Positions 54,495-62,725 of a DNA stretch of 64,000 nucleotides are shown here, piece by piece. Numbering within the stretch: position 1 is the stretch's first letter; each line of letters starts with the position of its first letter. Below the pieces are notes generated by a model. That model did not search any database, was not told the origin of the DNA, and saw only the letters and a list, made by a program, of their open reading frames with translations. The stretch covers positions 930,001-994,000 of the forward strand of contig NZ_OU342399.1 in NCBI RefSeq assembly GCF_910589745.1, read 5' to 3'. The position numbers and the translations under genes were made by a program. The stretch comes from Candidatus Arcticimaribacter forsetii (GTDB taxonomy: Bacteria > Bacteroidota > Bacteroidia > Flavobacteriales > Flavobacteriaceae).

Positions 54495-54959
54495 TTATTT
54501 CAATCTCATTTTTAATAAATCGGGTTTAAAACCAATTTTTTTATAAGCAGACAAGGCACTTTCGTTCTCTGCATAAACGTCTAACTGTACTTCGGTTATA
54601 TTTTGCTTCTTGGCCCACTCGATTAGTTCTTTACAGAGTATTCCATTCAATCCCTCCCCTCGGTGAGATGGTGCTACATACATGAATCCCAAATAAGCAT
54701 AAAATTCAGGGTTTTTGTAGGGAGGTGATTTTTTTATTAATGCATAGCCAGAGGCAACAATTTTGTTTTTAATAAGAAGAACTAACAATTGGGCATCTGT
54801 TCGTGCAATTAGATCTTTAAGATCGTAATAAGAAATCGGATCCTTTTTTAAATTAGAAGCAAAAGGTCTTTCATAAGCGATAACCCCTTGCTCAAATTCT
54901 TTTAACGTTTCGATATCAGTAATTTGAGCTGCTCTAATCTCAAAATGATCTTCAGTCAT
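54495..54959 (-). CDS. GNAT-family N-acetyltransferase
   Basis: A 154-residue GNAT protein: FEIRAAQITDIETLKEFEQG at the start, a YLGFMYVAPSHRGEGLNGIL acetyl-CoA loop around residue 93-112, and LDVYAENESALSAYKKIGF near the end. Substrate unknown. It leads the small unit with the DUF1059 gene. Confidence 0.9.
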   Translation of the reverse strand: MTEDHFEIRAAQITDIETLKEFEQGVIAYERPFASNLKKDPISYYDLKDLIARTDAQLLVLLIKNKIVASGYALIKKSPPYKNPEFYAYLGFMYVAPSHRGEGLNGILCKELIEWAKKQNITEVQLDVYAENESALSAYKKIGFKPDLLKMRLK

Positions 54960-55065
54960 AAAAAGTAATTTTCGTTTAAAGAATAATAAATATAGTTATT
55001 TAATGCGGTTATAATTAGCGCTCTATAGTATTATAAGTAAATATTATTCTTTTACTACTCATGTT

Positions 55066-55087
55066 AATAGTATTACTATTATATTTG
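55066..55087 (+). promoter_or_regulatory. Promoter box and candidate operator of the TetR gene
   Basis: AATAGTA-T-TACTATT (55066-55080) is a perfect 15-bp palindrome that touches the -7 box TATATTTG (55080-55087). A looser repeat AGTAAA/TTTACT lies at 55036-55056. The site is where a TetR dimer would block its own promoter. Inference. Confidence 0.55.
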
Positions 55088-55098
55088 CTTATAAGTTT

Positions 55099-55776
55099 AT
55101 GGAACAATTGCATTTACAAATCATGATAAGCCCGGAGCTTTACACTAAAAACCCTGATTCTTCTGATCTGGGAAAGAAAATAGTGTCTAAAAGCATCTCG
55201 ATGATAGATGATTTGGGTTTTGAAAATTTTACTTTTAAAAAGTTAGGAATCGAAATTGGTTCTAATGAGAGTTCTATTTATAGATATTTTGAGAGTAAAC
55301 ATGCATTGTTAATTTATTTGATCAACTGGTATTGGAGCTGGATCGAATACAAAATTGTATTTGCTACTTTAAACATCAATTCACCGATTGAAAAATTAGA
55401 AAAAGCAATAAAAATCCTAACAGAAGAGGTTGTTGAGGATAATTCATTCTCTTACATCAATGAGGTTATCCTAACAAAGATTATAATTTCGGAGTCTTCT
55501 AAAGCTTATCATACAAAAGAAGTCGATAAAGAAAATGAAAAAGGATTTTACAAAACCTACAAAAATGTTGTAGAACGGGTTTCTAGCCTAGTTTTAGAAA
55601 TAAACCCAACATTCGAATATCCTCATATGTTAGTCTCTACCGTAATCGAAGGGGCACATCACCAACGTTATTTTTCAAAGCACTTACCTTCTCTAACAGA
55701 TTTTGAAGAAGGTAAAAATAACATAGCTTGTTTTTACAACGATTTAGTATTTAAACTCATTAAAACCGATGCATAG
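55099..55776 (+). CDS. TetR/AcrR-family transcriptional regulator
   Basis: A 225-residue repressor-type protein. The N-terminal helix-turn-helix (about residues 25-70) includes DDLGFENFTFKKLGIEIG and NESSIYRYFESKHALLIYL, a clear TetR signature. The ligand-binding part (residues 75-220) is family-typical in length but unlike any I can name. The gene begins an array with a small anchored protein (8-base overlap), SulP, carbonic anhydrase and an outer-membrane protein, so it probably controls inorganic-carbon uptake or a related stress response. Confidence 0.88.
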   Translation: MEQLHLQIMISPELYTKNPDSSDLGKKIVSKSISMIDDLGFENFTFKKLGIEIGSNESSIYRYFESKHALLIYLINWYWSWIEYKIVFATLNINSPIEKLEKAIKILTEEVVEDNSFSYINEVILTKIIISESSKAYHTKEVDKENEKGFYKTYKNVVERVSSLVLEINPTFEYPHMLVSTVIEGAHHQRYFSKHLPSLTDFEEGKNNIACFYNDLVFKLIKTDA

Positions 55777-56095
55777 AATTAATAATATTTCTTTATCGGC
55801 ACTTTTTATATTTTCCATAGTATTTGGATCTATGGTTATTCGACCTATAGTTGAATCTTTGGAACTTTTTCAGAATTCAGACCATACTTGGGTTGAGTAT
55901 GCTTTAGACGAAAACTCAAGTGAACAAGAAAACTCAGATGAGAAAGACGCTGAGAATGAAAACGAAGAAATCTATTTCTTGAATGTAATGAGTTCTATGA
56001 ATTTATATACCCACAAACAAAACACCTTCATAGAGCAACACGCATTTTTTGACATCGTTCTCAAAACGTATTTTCCGCCTCCGGAAATAAGTTAG
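55769..56095 (+). CDS. Small anchored acidic protein of unknown function
   Basis: A 108-residue protein I cannot assign. An N-terminal hydrophobic segment (about residues 8-26) is an uncleaved anchor or signal peptide. Residues 44-68 are very acidic, with many Glu, Asp and Asn (SSEQENSDEKDAENENEE). The C-terminus ends VLKTYFPPPEIS; Pro-rich endings of this kind occur in small exported Bacteroidetes proteins beside transporters. It overlaps the TetR gene by 8 bases and is translationally coupled to it, 109 bases before sulP. Confidence 0.6.
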   Translation: MHRINNISLSALFIFSIVFGSMVIRPIVESLELFQNSDHTWVEYALDENSSEQENSDEKDAENENEEIYFLNVMSSMNLYTHKQNTFIEQHAFFDIVLKTYFPPPEIS

Positions 56096-56162
56096 ACTTC
56101 CACGAAATTATAATCTACTGGCTTGTTCCCTGTAGTTTATTATGTACGTATTTTTTCAAATT

Positions 56163-56186
56163 TAATTTTGCCAAAAGCAATTGGCA
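56163..56186 (+). promoter_or_regulatory. sulP promoter box and overlapping inverted repeat
   Basis: A -7 box TAATTTTG (56163-56170) is followed by TGCCAA (56169-56174) and TTGGCA (56181-56186), a 6+6+6 inverted repeat at the expected transcription start. It could bind a regulator or form a 5' hairpin. Confidence 0.5.
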
Positions 56187-56204
56187 TTTAATCTATTTTA
56201 ATTA

Positions 56205-57797
56205 ATGAATAATTCAAATCCTTTTAAAAATTTCAAAAACGATATTCCAGCTAGTATCGTTGTATTTTTTGTTGCAATTCCCTTATGTTTAGGAATTGCA
56301 TTAGCTAGTGGAGCACCGCTATTTTCCGGACTTATTTCGGGTATAATAGGGGGTGTGGTTGTTGGAGCATTAAGTGGCTCTCAAGTCGGTGTTAGTGGAC
56401 CTGCAGCTGGTTTAGCTGCGATTGTACTTACTGCGATTGGTACTCTTGGTGGTTTTGAGAACTTCTTACTTGCGGTTGTACTTGGTGGTGCTATCCAAGT
56501 TTTATTCGGAGTACTCAAGGCCGGTGTTATCGGTTATTACTTTCCTTCTTCTGTAATTAAAGGAATGCTAACTGGTATTGGAATCATAATCATCCTCAAA
56601 CAAATTCCTCACTTCTTTGGTTATAAAGCCAATCTTGAAGGAAACTTTGCTTTTTTCCATATCGATGGTGAAAACACATTTTCTGAAATCTTAAATTCTA
56701 TAAATTACATTAGCCCAGGCGCTACGCTAATCGCATTAATTGCAATGGGAATTTTGTTGTTATGGAGTAATGTATTGGTGAATAAAGGAAAGATATTCCA
56801 ACTAATTCAAGGTCCTTTAGTTGCCGTTCTTGGAGGTATCATATACTATGTAGCTACAAAAAACAGTGCTACTTGGAGTGTTTCTTCAGATTTGCTAGTA
56901 AGTGTTCCAGTACCGGAAGATGCTGCATCATTTTTTGGTCAATTCAGCTTTCCTAATTTTGGTGAAATAGCCAATCCACAGATTTGGATCACAGCCTTTA
57001 CAATTGCCTTAGTTGCTAGTTTAGAAACCTTACTATGTGTAGAAGCTACTGATAAGATCGATCCATTAAAACGAGTTACCCCAACAAACAGAGAATTATT
57101 AGCTCAGGGAACTGGAAATATACTTTCTGGTTTAATCGGAGGGTTACCCGTAACACAGGTTATTGTAAGAAGTTCAGCGAACATTCAGTCAGGAGGAAAA
57201 ACTAAAATGGCTGCAATTATTCACGGTCTATTACTTCTAGTGTCTGTAATCATGATTCCTACTTTATTAAATAAAATACCACTTTCTGTATTAGCGGCTA
57301 TCTTATTTATTGTAGGATACAAACTGGCAAAGCCTGCTTTATTCAAAGAAATGTATCTTTTAGGGTGGAAGCAGTTTACTCCATTCGTAGTGACCGTTTT
57401 AGGGATCATTTTCACAGACCTTTTAATAGGTATTGCTCTTGGTCTTTCTGTTGGAATTGTTGTAATTCTAATTAAGAGTTTCCAAAATTCTCATTTCTTA
57501 CACATCGAAGACCACAGCGATGGAGTTCACAAAATTAAAATGACTCTTGCAGAAGAAGTAACCTTCTTCAATAAAGGAGCAATTTTAAAAGAACTAGACA
57601 GTTTGCCAAATGAAAGTATTTTAGATTTAGATGTAAGAAAAACTCGTTATTTAGATAACGATATCATCGAAATTCTAGAGGATTTCTCTGAAAAAGCAAA
57701 AAACAGAAATATAAAGATTAATTTAATTTCGGAACGTGGTGTTCAAGAGAACCCAGATAGTTTCATTCAATTTTTTCAATTGAACCCAAAACAATAA
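56205..57797 (+). CDS. SulP-family inorganic anion (probably bicarbonate) transporter
   Basis: A 530-residue membrane protein. FKNDIPASIVVFFVAIPLCLGIALASGAPLF-type SulP opening is visible as PASIVVFFVAIPLCLG at residues 15-30; about 10-14 helices follow, including SQVGVSGPAAGL and LIGGLPVTQVIVRSSANIQSGG. A C-terminal STAS domain (about residues 440-530, EEVTFFNKGAILKEL) is present. SulP proteins carry sulfate, bicarbonate or other anions; the carbonic anhydrase 22 bases downstream makes bicarbonate the likely substrate. It is in the TetR-linked cluster. Confidence 0.9.
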   Translation: MNNSNPFKNFKNDIPASIVVFFVAIPLCLGIALASGAPLFSGLISGIIGGVVVGALSGSQVGVSGPAAGLAAIVLTAIGTLGGFENFLLAVVLGGAIQVLFGVLKAGVIGYYFPSSVIKGMLTGIGIIIILKQIPHFFGYKANLEGNFAFFHIDGENTFSEILNSINYISPGATLIALIAMGILLLWSNVLVNKGKIFQLIQGPLVAVLGGIIYYVATKNSATWSVSSDLLVSVPVPEDAASFFGQFSFPNFGEIANPQIWITAFTIALVASLETLLCVEATDKIDPLKRVTPTNRELLAQGTGNILSGLIGGLPVTQVIVRSSANIQSGGKTKMAAIIHGLLLLVSVIMIPTLLNKIPLSVLAAILFIVGYKLAKPALFKEMYLLGWKQFTPFVVTVLGIIFTDLLIGIALGLSVGIVVILIKSFQNSHFLHIEDHSDGVHKIKMTLAEEVTFFNKGAILKELDSLPNESILDLDVRKTRYLDNDIIEILEDFSEKAKNRNIKINLISERGVQENPDSFIQFFQLNPKQ

Positions 57798-57818
57798 TAA
57801 CTTTTTACATAAATAATT

Positions 57819-58448
57819 ATGAATGCACAAACAAAAGAATCACAAGATTTAATGACCCCTCAATCTTCATTAGATGCCTTAATTGCAGGAAATGAAAGAT
57901 TTGTAAGCGGAACACAGGTAAACAGAAATTTAAACACACAGGTAGAACAAACAAGCGGGGGACAATATCCATTCGCAACCGTTTTACACTGTATAGATTC
58001 ACGTGTATCTGCGGAACACATTTTTGACCAAGGAATTGGAGATTTGTTTAGTATTAGAATCGCGGGGAACTTTGTAAACGAAGACATCCTAGGGAGTATG
58101 GAGTTTGCTTGTAAACTAGCAGGAACTAAAGTTCTTGTAGTTCTTGGCCATACTGCTTGTGGAGCTGTAAAAGGAGCTTGTGACCATGCTCGTTTAGGAA
58201 ACCTTACCGCTTTAATTAACAAATTAGAGCCAGCAGTAGACGCTGTAGAATCTCCAGCGGACGCGGACCTTCGTAACTCTTCAAACATCGATTTCGTAAA
58301 CGATGTAGCGGCTAAAAACGTGGAGATGACGATCGATAATATTCGCAGCAGAAGTTCAATACTTGCAGAGATGGAAACAAAGGGTGAAATCAAAATCGTT
58401 GGAGGGATGTATGACATCGCTACAGGGAAAGTTTCTTACTATGAATAA
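57819..58448 (+). CDS. Beta-class carbonic anhydrase
   Basis: A 209-residue zinc enzyme that interconverts CO2 and bicarbonate. Zinc ligands are Cys58 (in HCIDSRV, with the Asp60-Arg62 dyad), His111 and Cys114 (GHTACGAVKGA). The rest fits the plant-like beta class. No signal peptide is evident, so it acts in the cytoplasm. It follows sulP by 21 bases and its end overlaps the next gene by 8 bases. Confidence 0.95.
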   Translation: MNAQTKESQDLMTPQSSLDALIAGNERFVSGTQVNRNLNTQVEQTSGGQYPFATVLHCIDSRVSAEHIFDQGIGDLFSIRIAGNFVNEDILGSMEFACKLAGTKVLVVLGHTACGAVKGACDHARLGNLTALINKLEPAVDAVESPADADLRNSSNIDFVNDVAAKNVEMTIDNIRSRSSILAEMETKGEIKIVGGMYDIATGKVSYYE

Positions 58449-59112
58449 AAACATCTTCCTCACGGCAGCATTAGCATTCTTGCTAATGTTGCCTAATTTA
58501 GCTAAAGCCCAAGAAAGCGACCTGGGGAACTGGCTTATTTATATTGGAAGTAAAAAGTTAAATAGTAAATGGAATCTGCACAACGAGATTCAGTACAGAA
58601 ACTATGATGCTATTGGCGATCTTGAGCAGTTGTTGTTACGAACAGGAATTGGGTATAACCTTTCTGAGAATAATAATAACCTCTTGTTAGGGTATGGATT
58701 TATCAAATCCGAAAACTACGCTCAAAATGGTTTGGATAAGATTACGGTAAACGAACATCGTATCTTCCAGCAGTTTACTTCTAAACAAAAAGTAGGTAGG
58801 TTATCGTTAACCCATCGTTATCGTTTTGAACAACGTTTCGTTGAAGAGGAATTTAAAGCTCGATTTCGTTATTTCTTAGCCTTTAAATTACCGTTTAAAG
58901 GGACAGAAGAAACACCGTCTAAATATTATTTATCTGCTTATAACGAAATCTTCTTAAACACTAAATCCTCTGTTTTTGACCGCAATCGTGTGTATGGCGG
59001 AATCGGATATCAATTGAATAAAAACGTTCGCTTAGAAGCAGGGTATATGAACCAGTTTTTTGAATCGAGTGGGAGGGATCAGGTCAACTTAATAACCTTT
59101 GTAAACTTCTAA
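58441..59112 (+). CDS. DUF2490 outer-membrane protein
   Basis: A 223-residue protein with a signal peptide (residues 1-23, ending NLAKAQ). The mature part alternates short strands (NWLIYIGSKKLNSKWNLHNEIQYRNY, LLLRTGIGYNLS, RYRFEQRFVEEEFKARFRYFLAF with the last segment of aromatic/basic residues) and ends YMNQF...VNLITFVNF, in keeping with a DUF2490 beta-barrel. It may be a pore for small ions, but no function is known. ATG at 58441 is used; an upstream in-frame ATG would lie inside the carbonic anhydrase gene and lacks a signal peptide. Confidence 0.8.
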   Translation: MNKNIFLTAALAFLLMLPNLAKAQESDLGNWLIYIGSKKLNSKWNLHNEIQYRNYDAIGDLEQLLLRTGIGYNLSENNNNLLLGYGFIKSENYAQNGLDKITVNEHRIFQQFTSKQKVGRLSLTHRYRFEQRFVEEEFKARFRYFLAFKLPFKGTEETPSKYYLSAYNEIFLNTKSSVFDRNRVYGGIGYQLNKNVRLEAGYMNQFFESSGRDQVNLITFVNF

Positions 59113-59130
59113 TCAATACATTCACAAAAT

Positions 59131-59157
59131 AAAAAGCAGCCAAAGGCTGCTTTTTTT
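59131..59157 (+). terminator. Terminator of the SulP-carbonic anhydrase cluster
   Basis: Hairpin AAAAAGCAGCC, loop AAA, GGCTGCTTTTT, then more T. It follows the DUF2490 gene by 18 bases and can act in both directions. Confidence 0.9.
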
Positions 59158-59213
59158 ATTCCTACTTAGGTTAATAGTAAAATTCACCTGGGATTACGAA
59201 TATTAAAATCGGT

Positions 59214-60788
59214 TCATTTTCTTGTAAACGTAATTGTTTGTAAAGCTCTAGCAGCAATCTTAACTGGGTAAGATTCGTTAGCTAAACCAAGTTCTAGCTC
59301 AAGCACTTCCTCTGTTTTATTATATACCACTACCGCAATGGAATTATCGGGATTCAGGGCGGCTGTATAAATAAGACCCGCTGCCTGCTCTCCGCTGATA
59401 TCAATTCTATGGGCTCCCGGGCGAATGAACTTACTAAAATGACTTAGTAAATAGTACAACGGCGTATAGATAACCTCGTCCGTAACAGGATTAATTAGCA
59501 CCGGCGCACTGTTGAAGTTTTCGTAGGGATTGGGTTTTCCTTCGTTGCTTAGAATCATACACCACTCAACATACCCCTGAGCTCCGTGGTTTATGTCCGT
59601 AATGATATCATAAGCATAGGTATCAAAAGGGATAAAAACTCCAGCATAATCCGTGCTTTCTCTCCAATACTGCCCCACAGGATCATCAGCGTCAATGTCA
59701 ATACTCGATTCCGTGTGGATCATTCCTTTACTGGGCCAGCTTGTTCTTAAAACATCCAAATCCGCTGCAAACCAATTATTTTCATCCAGTTCTGAATTTG
59801 CATACCAATGAAACGCAGTCCCCCAAGCGTATTTAGCCGCTTCAGGATCGTTATAAGTAGCAGCAACGTAGTTGTTCATGGTAGACTTATTGTGGTCGTA
59901 AATTAAAATACGCAGACCCTCGTTTAGGTCTTCAAGATTTATATGACCATCTCGGACAAACTGTGGCCCTAAGTGATCTCTTAAAAACACGCGTCCCTGT
60001 TCGGGAGTAAATCCATTGCTATCCCATCGTGCGTCATGTGCGTGTAGGGGTTCGTTTTGGGGGGTAATTCCCCAGAGATCAATTCCTTGTTCCTTGTAAG
60101 CAGTCACATATTTAGAAAGGTATTTTGCCCAAACTCCATAATATTCCGGGCGTATGGATCCGTTGGTCATTAAGGCGGTTTCTCCCGACTTCATCCAGGA
60201 AGGTGGACTCCATGGAGAAGCAATGATTTTAAAATCAGCTCCGTCCACTGCAGCAGCTTCTAGCATCATGGGAATCATATCGTATTCTGGGGTAACCAGT
60301 TCAATGCCACGCACCTGATCATTTTCATCTCCTGTAAACCCTTTAAGATCTTCGTTAATACTAAAAGAAGCTAAACTGCGGTCACCTGCATCAACATAGG
60401 TATAGTGGTTGTTTGCATAGTCGCTGCTGTTGATGTGCGTTCGCGTAAGCGAAAAACCAGCCCCCAGCGTTGGGCTAAAAAGACGCTCCAGGACCTCCTT
60501 CCGAAGTTTTACAGGAATTGTAGCCAAATTCCAAGCCGAAGACTCCGTAAACGAAGCACCAAAACCGATGTATTCTTGAAACTTTTGATCTGGGTTTATC
60601 GCTAAACTTAAGGTTTTTAAATTGTTTTCAGTAGGCTCGGAGGCAACCCATTGTAGGTTATCCCCAGCTGCTGATGTCTGGTAAGCTGTAACTTTATAAG
60701 AGTTCTTTTGGTCGGCGCAAGAGGAGTATAGGAGGGAAACAAGGAATATCTGAAGCAGCGTTCCTTTTAATTTTAAAGGTCTAAGCAT
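59214..60788 (-). CDS. Glycoside hydrolase family 30 lipoprotein
   Basis: A 524-residue secreted enzyme. The signal ends LLYSSC, a lipobox. The (beta/alpha)8 barrel has the acid/base Glu246 in TPQNEPL and nucleophile Glu360 in IHTESSI; a C-terminal beta-sandwich (from about residue 445) ends the protein. GH30 enzymes cleave beta-glucosides, beta-xylans or glucosylceramide; the sequence (GFGASFTESSAWNLA, SPWSPPSWMK) fits the glucosylceramidase/beta-1,6-glucanase groups. The gene looks richer in G and C than its neighbours and is alone, with no SusC/SusD pair, so substrate and transfer history are open. Confidence 0.9.
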   Translation of the reverse strand: MLRPLKLKGTLLQIFLVSLLYSSCADQKNSYKVTAYQTSAAGDNLQWVASEPTENNLKTLSLAINPDQKFQEYIGFGASFTESSAWNLATIPVKLRKEVLERLFSPTLGAGFSLTRTHINSSDYANNHYTYVDAGDRSLASFSINEDLKGFTGDENDQVRGIELVTPEYDMIPMMLEAAAVDGADFKIIASPWSPPSWMKSGETALMTNGSIRPEYYGVWAKYLSKYVTAYKEQGIDLWGITPQNEPLHAHDARWDSNGFTPEQGRVFLRDHLGPQFVRDGHINLEDLNEGLRILIYDHNKSTMNNYVAATYNDPEAAKYAWGTAFHWYANSELDENNWFAADLDVLRTSWPSKGMIHTESSIDIDADDPVGQYWRESTDYAGVFIPFDTYAYDIITDINHGAQGYVEWCMILSNEGKPNPYENFNSAPVLINPVTDEVIYTPLYYLLSHFSKFIRPGAHRIDISGEQAAGLIYTAALNPDNSIAVVVYNKTEEVLELELGLANESYPVKIAARALQTITFTRK

Positions 60789-60895
60789 TGATTGGTATGT
60801 TATGATTAAATCGAATGAACCAAAGTTAGGTAATTTATAGGATGGAGCGGTAAGTAGATGCTGATATAACGGTACCGCTTCGGATTGTTTCGGTT

Positions 60896-61219
60896 TTATT
60901 TTTTATTAAAAAAACCCTGCAGCCCGTTGATCCCTTTCAAGCATCCATTAAAAAGTAAACCCGCTACCAGTCCCAACAAAAAACCAGCTGCTCCCAATAA
61001 CAGAGGCATTCCAATAAGTGCCCCAAAAGCTAGGAGGGTACCGTAACTCAATCCGGGAGTTCCATAAGTTCCCGAAGAAAGAAATTCCATACTCACCAAC
61101 GCATCAATTAAGAAGCCCCCAACGGAATAGAACAGTCCACATAAAAAGCCAATAAGCACTCCCAAGACTGCTAGAAATTTAGCTGAGGAGATCGGGCTTA
61201 TTGTTTTTCTATTGGACAT
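60896..61219 (-). CDS. Small multi-helix membrane protein of unknown function
   Basis: A 107-residue protein with two or three hydrophobic segments rich in Gly, Ala and Leu (FLAVLGVLIGFLCGLFY, LLAFGALIGMPLLLGAAGFLLGLVAGLLF). It starts 5 bases after the 165-residue membrane protein gene and probably works with it. I do not recognise a family. Confidence 0.6.
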   Translation of the reverse strand: MSNRKTISPISSAKFLAVLGVLIGFLCGLFYSVGGFLIDALVSMEFLSSGTYGTPGLSYGTLLAFGALIGMPLLLGAAGFLLGLVAGLLFNGCLKGINGLQGFFNKK

Positions 61220-61224
61220 CTAGG

Positions 61225-61722
61225 TTATTGATTTATGGACTTCAATTCTTTATGGTAGTTTTCGATGCGTGCATGCGCCGTTCCGTCTACTAATAAAAGA
61301 ATGATCAAGAAGGTAATGGACGTAATGCCAATTGCTCGCCAAGTAGGGGTGTTTAAAAATAGGATCAGTAAAGCAGCTGCGATAATCATAATCGGAATAA
61401 CCCTAAACACCCCTGTATACTCTTTTAAGGTCGCCTCTGTTCGTTCGATCTCGGATTGATAAAAAGTGGTGGCATCTGCGGTATGTGCTTTTGCAAATTG
61501 GGTGATTCTCATTTTGTTGTTATAAAATAAGCCCACCCCAATGATTAGGAGAAGTAAACCCGCTACGGCGGTCGGAATTATATAGGCTTTGGCTAAATCG
61601 GTTTTGCCCATTTGCCAAAACCCAATGCTCGCACTAAAGAATGCTAATGCAAAGTATAGGAAGAAACGGGTCGAAAATACTTCCGCTTTTGCCCATTCGG
61701 TCGCTAGTTTTAAAAGTTCCAT
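61225..61722 (-). CDS. Four-helix membrane protein of unknown function
   Basis: A 165-residue protein with four hydrophobic helices: two around residues 18-60 and two around 105-145, with a charged segment between (FAKAHTADATTFYQSEIERTEATLKEYTG). The C-terminal tail is polar. No family is recognised. Base composition is slightly richer in GC than the plus-strand neighbours. Forms an operon with the 107-residue protein. The function is open. Confidence 0.65.
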   Translation of the reverse strand: MELLKLATEWAKAEVFSTRFFLYFALAFFSASIGFWQMGKTDLAKAYIIPTAVAGLLLLIIGVGLFYNNKMRITQFAKAHTADATTFYQSEIERTEATLKEYTGVFRVIPIMIIAAALLILFLNTPTWRAIGITSITFLIILLLVDGTAHARIENYHKELKSINQ

Positions 61723-62018
61723 GCTTGATTCTAGTTTATATTTTTAATTGTTCGTAAAAATATATTTTTTTTCAACACCCTGGGGATTGAGTATTTGGGG
61801 TTTTAGGAGAGATTAACATTCATGTTTCTTGTGAATGTTCAAAGGCAAGGGGTAGGGTTGTTGTAGTGTTTAGTGTTGAGGTTTTGTTTTACGTGTTTGT
61901 TCAAGATTAGTAGCGGATTTAGGTACGGTTTTTCGTCCGACAGGAACGGATAATTAGGCGGCCAATTTTTGCAAGAAGCCGTTTCAATGAGTTGATCTAC
62001 CTAAAGAGATTGTGATTT
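61723..62018. other. 296-base gap with several inverted repeats
   Basis: No gene was seen. AACATTCA (61815-61822) and TGAATGTT (61832-61839) form an 8+9+8 inverted repeat. A larger fold is framed by TTTAGGTA (61918-61925) and TACCTAAA (61998-62005), with smaller GGCC/GCCG-type complements between them. The part from 61900 to 61990 is richer in GC than the surroundings. Function unknown; possibly a degenerate repeat or cassette end. Confidence 0.4.
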
Positions 62019-62576
62019 TTATTTTAAATCATCAGAAAAATGACCCTTGTGTTTCCCTTTTGAAAATTTCTCTTTGTTGAATTCATTTGATTTCCCTTTA
62101 GGAATGGATAGGCTTTCCCATTGGCTCGCTTGAATCATTCTTCCGATATAGACTAATTGACCAATATGATAAGAATAATGCGCTAATTGTCGGTTTATAG
62201 CTTCAACTATTGAGTGTTCCTGATTTCTTATGTAAATTTTTGTTTCAAAGTTATCCTCCGTAACCGAGTCTAACGCATCAAACAAACATTGCCATCCCTC
62301 ATTCCATTTTTCGAGTAGTTCGTGTTTTGACTTTATAACCGCTTCAAATTCCGACTCTCTATTCCGCCATTCTTTTTCTCCGTCGGAGGTTAAAAAATTA
62401 GTCCAACGTGATTTCATATTCCCCCAAAGGTGATTTACAATGATTGCAATAGAATTTGATTCTTCGTTGTATTCCCAGAACAGGTCTTTTTCATTAAGTT
62501 GAAGGAATGTTTTTTCTCCTACAGTTTTATAATATTCGAATTGCTTTTTTATACTATTTAGATATTCATTTTTCAT
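62019..62576 (-). CDS. DinB-superfamily protein (DUF1572)
   Basis: A 185-residue cytoplasmic protein with the four-helix DinB/YfiT pattern. The conserved stretches are SNSIAIIVNHLWGNMKSRWTNF (with the first metal-binding His), a WNEGWQCLFDAL segment and QLAHYSYHIGQLVYIGR (second His pair). It fits DUF1572, a group with metal-binding His residues and no settled reaction; thiol transfer is a common guess. It stands alone, in an accessory region. Confidence 0.82.
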   Translation of the reverse strand: MKNEYLNSIKKQFEYYKTVGEKTFLQLNEKDLFWEYNEESNSIAIIVNHLWGNMKSRWTNFLTSDGEKEWRNRESEFEAVIKSKHELLEKWNEGWQCLFDALDSVTEDNFETKIYIRNQEHSIVEAINRQLAHYSYHIGQLVYIGRMIQASQWESLSIPKGKSNEFNKEKFSKGKHKGHFSDDLK

Positions 62577-62725
62577 TCAGCGTTGAGTTTTAGTTGTTAC
62601 GTAAGAGTTGTATTTAGCCAGCCGTTAAGCGGCTATGATTTTATATTGATTTTAACAGATACGGAGATCTCAAGTGAGGGGTGCGAACCATTTCATGTTC
62701 TAATGTGTTGCTGACTTTTGCCATG
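62577..62725. other. 149-base gap, no gene, one short hairpin
   Basis: Contains AGCCG-TTAAG-CGGCT around 62622-62636, which could form a small hairpin without a T run. Nothing else recognisable. Confidence 0.35.

Noticed and set aside
57860-58417. 185-codon open frame opposite carbonic anhydrase
   Set aside because: Antisense shadow of a gene with intact zinc ligands; no signal, family or start context supports it.
62622-62636. Integron attC-like site (GTTAAGC core)
   Set aside because: Only one core-like string is present; no second core or attC fold and no integrase nearby.
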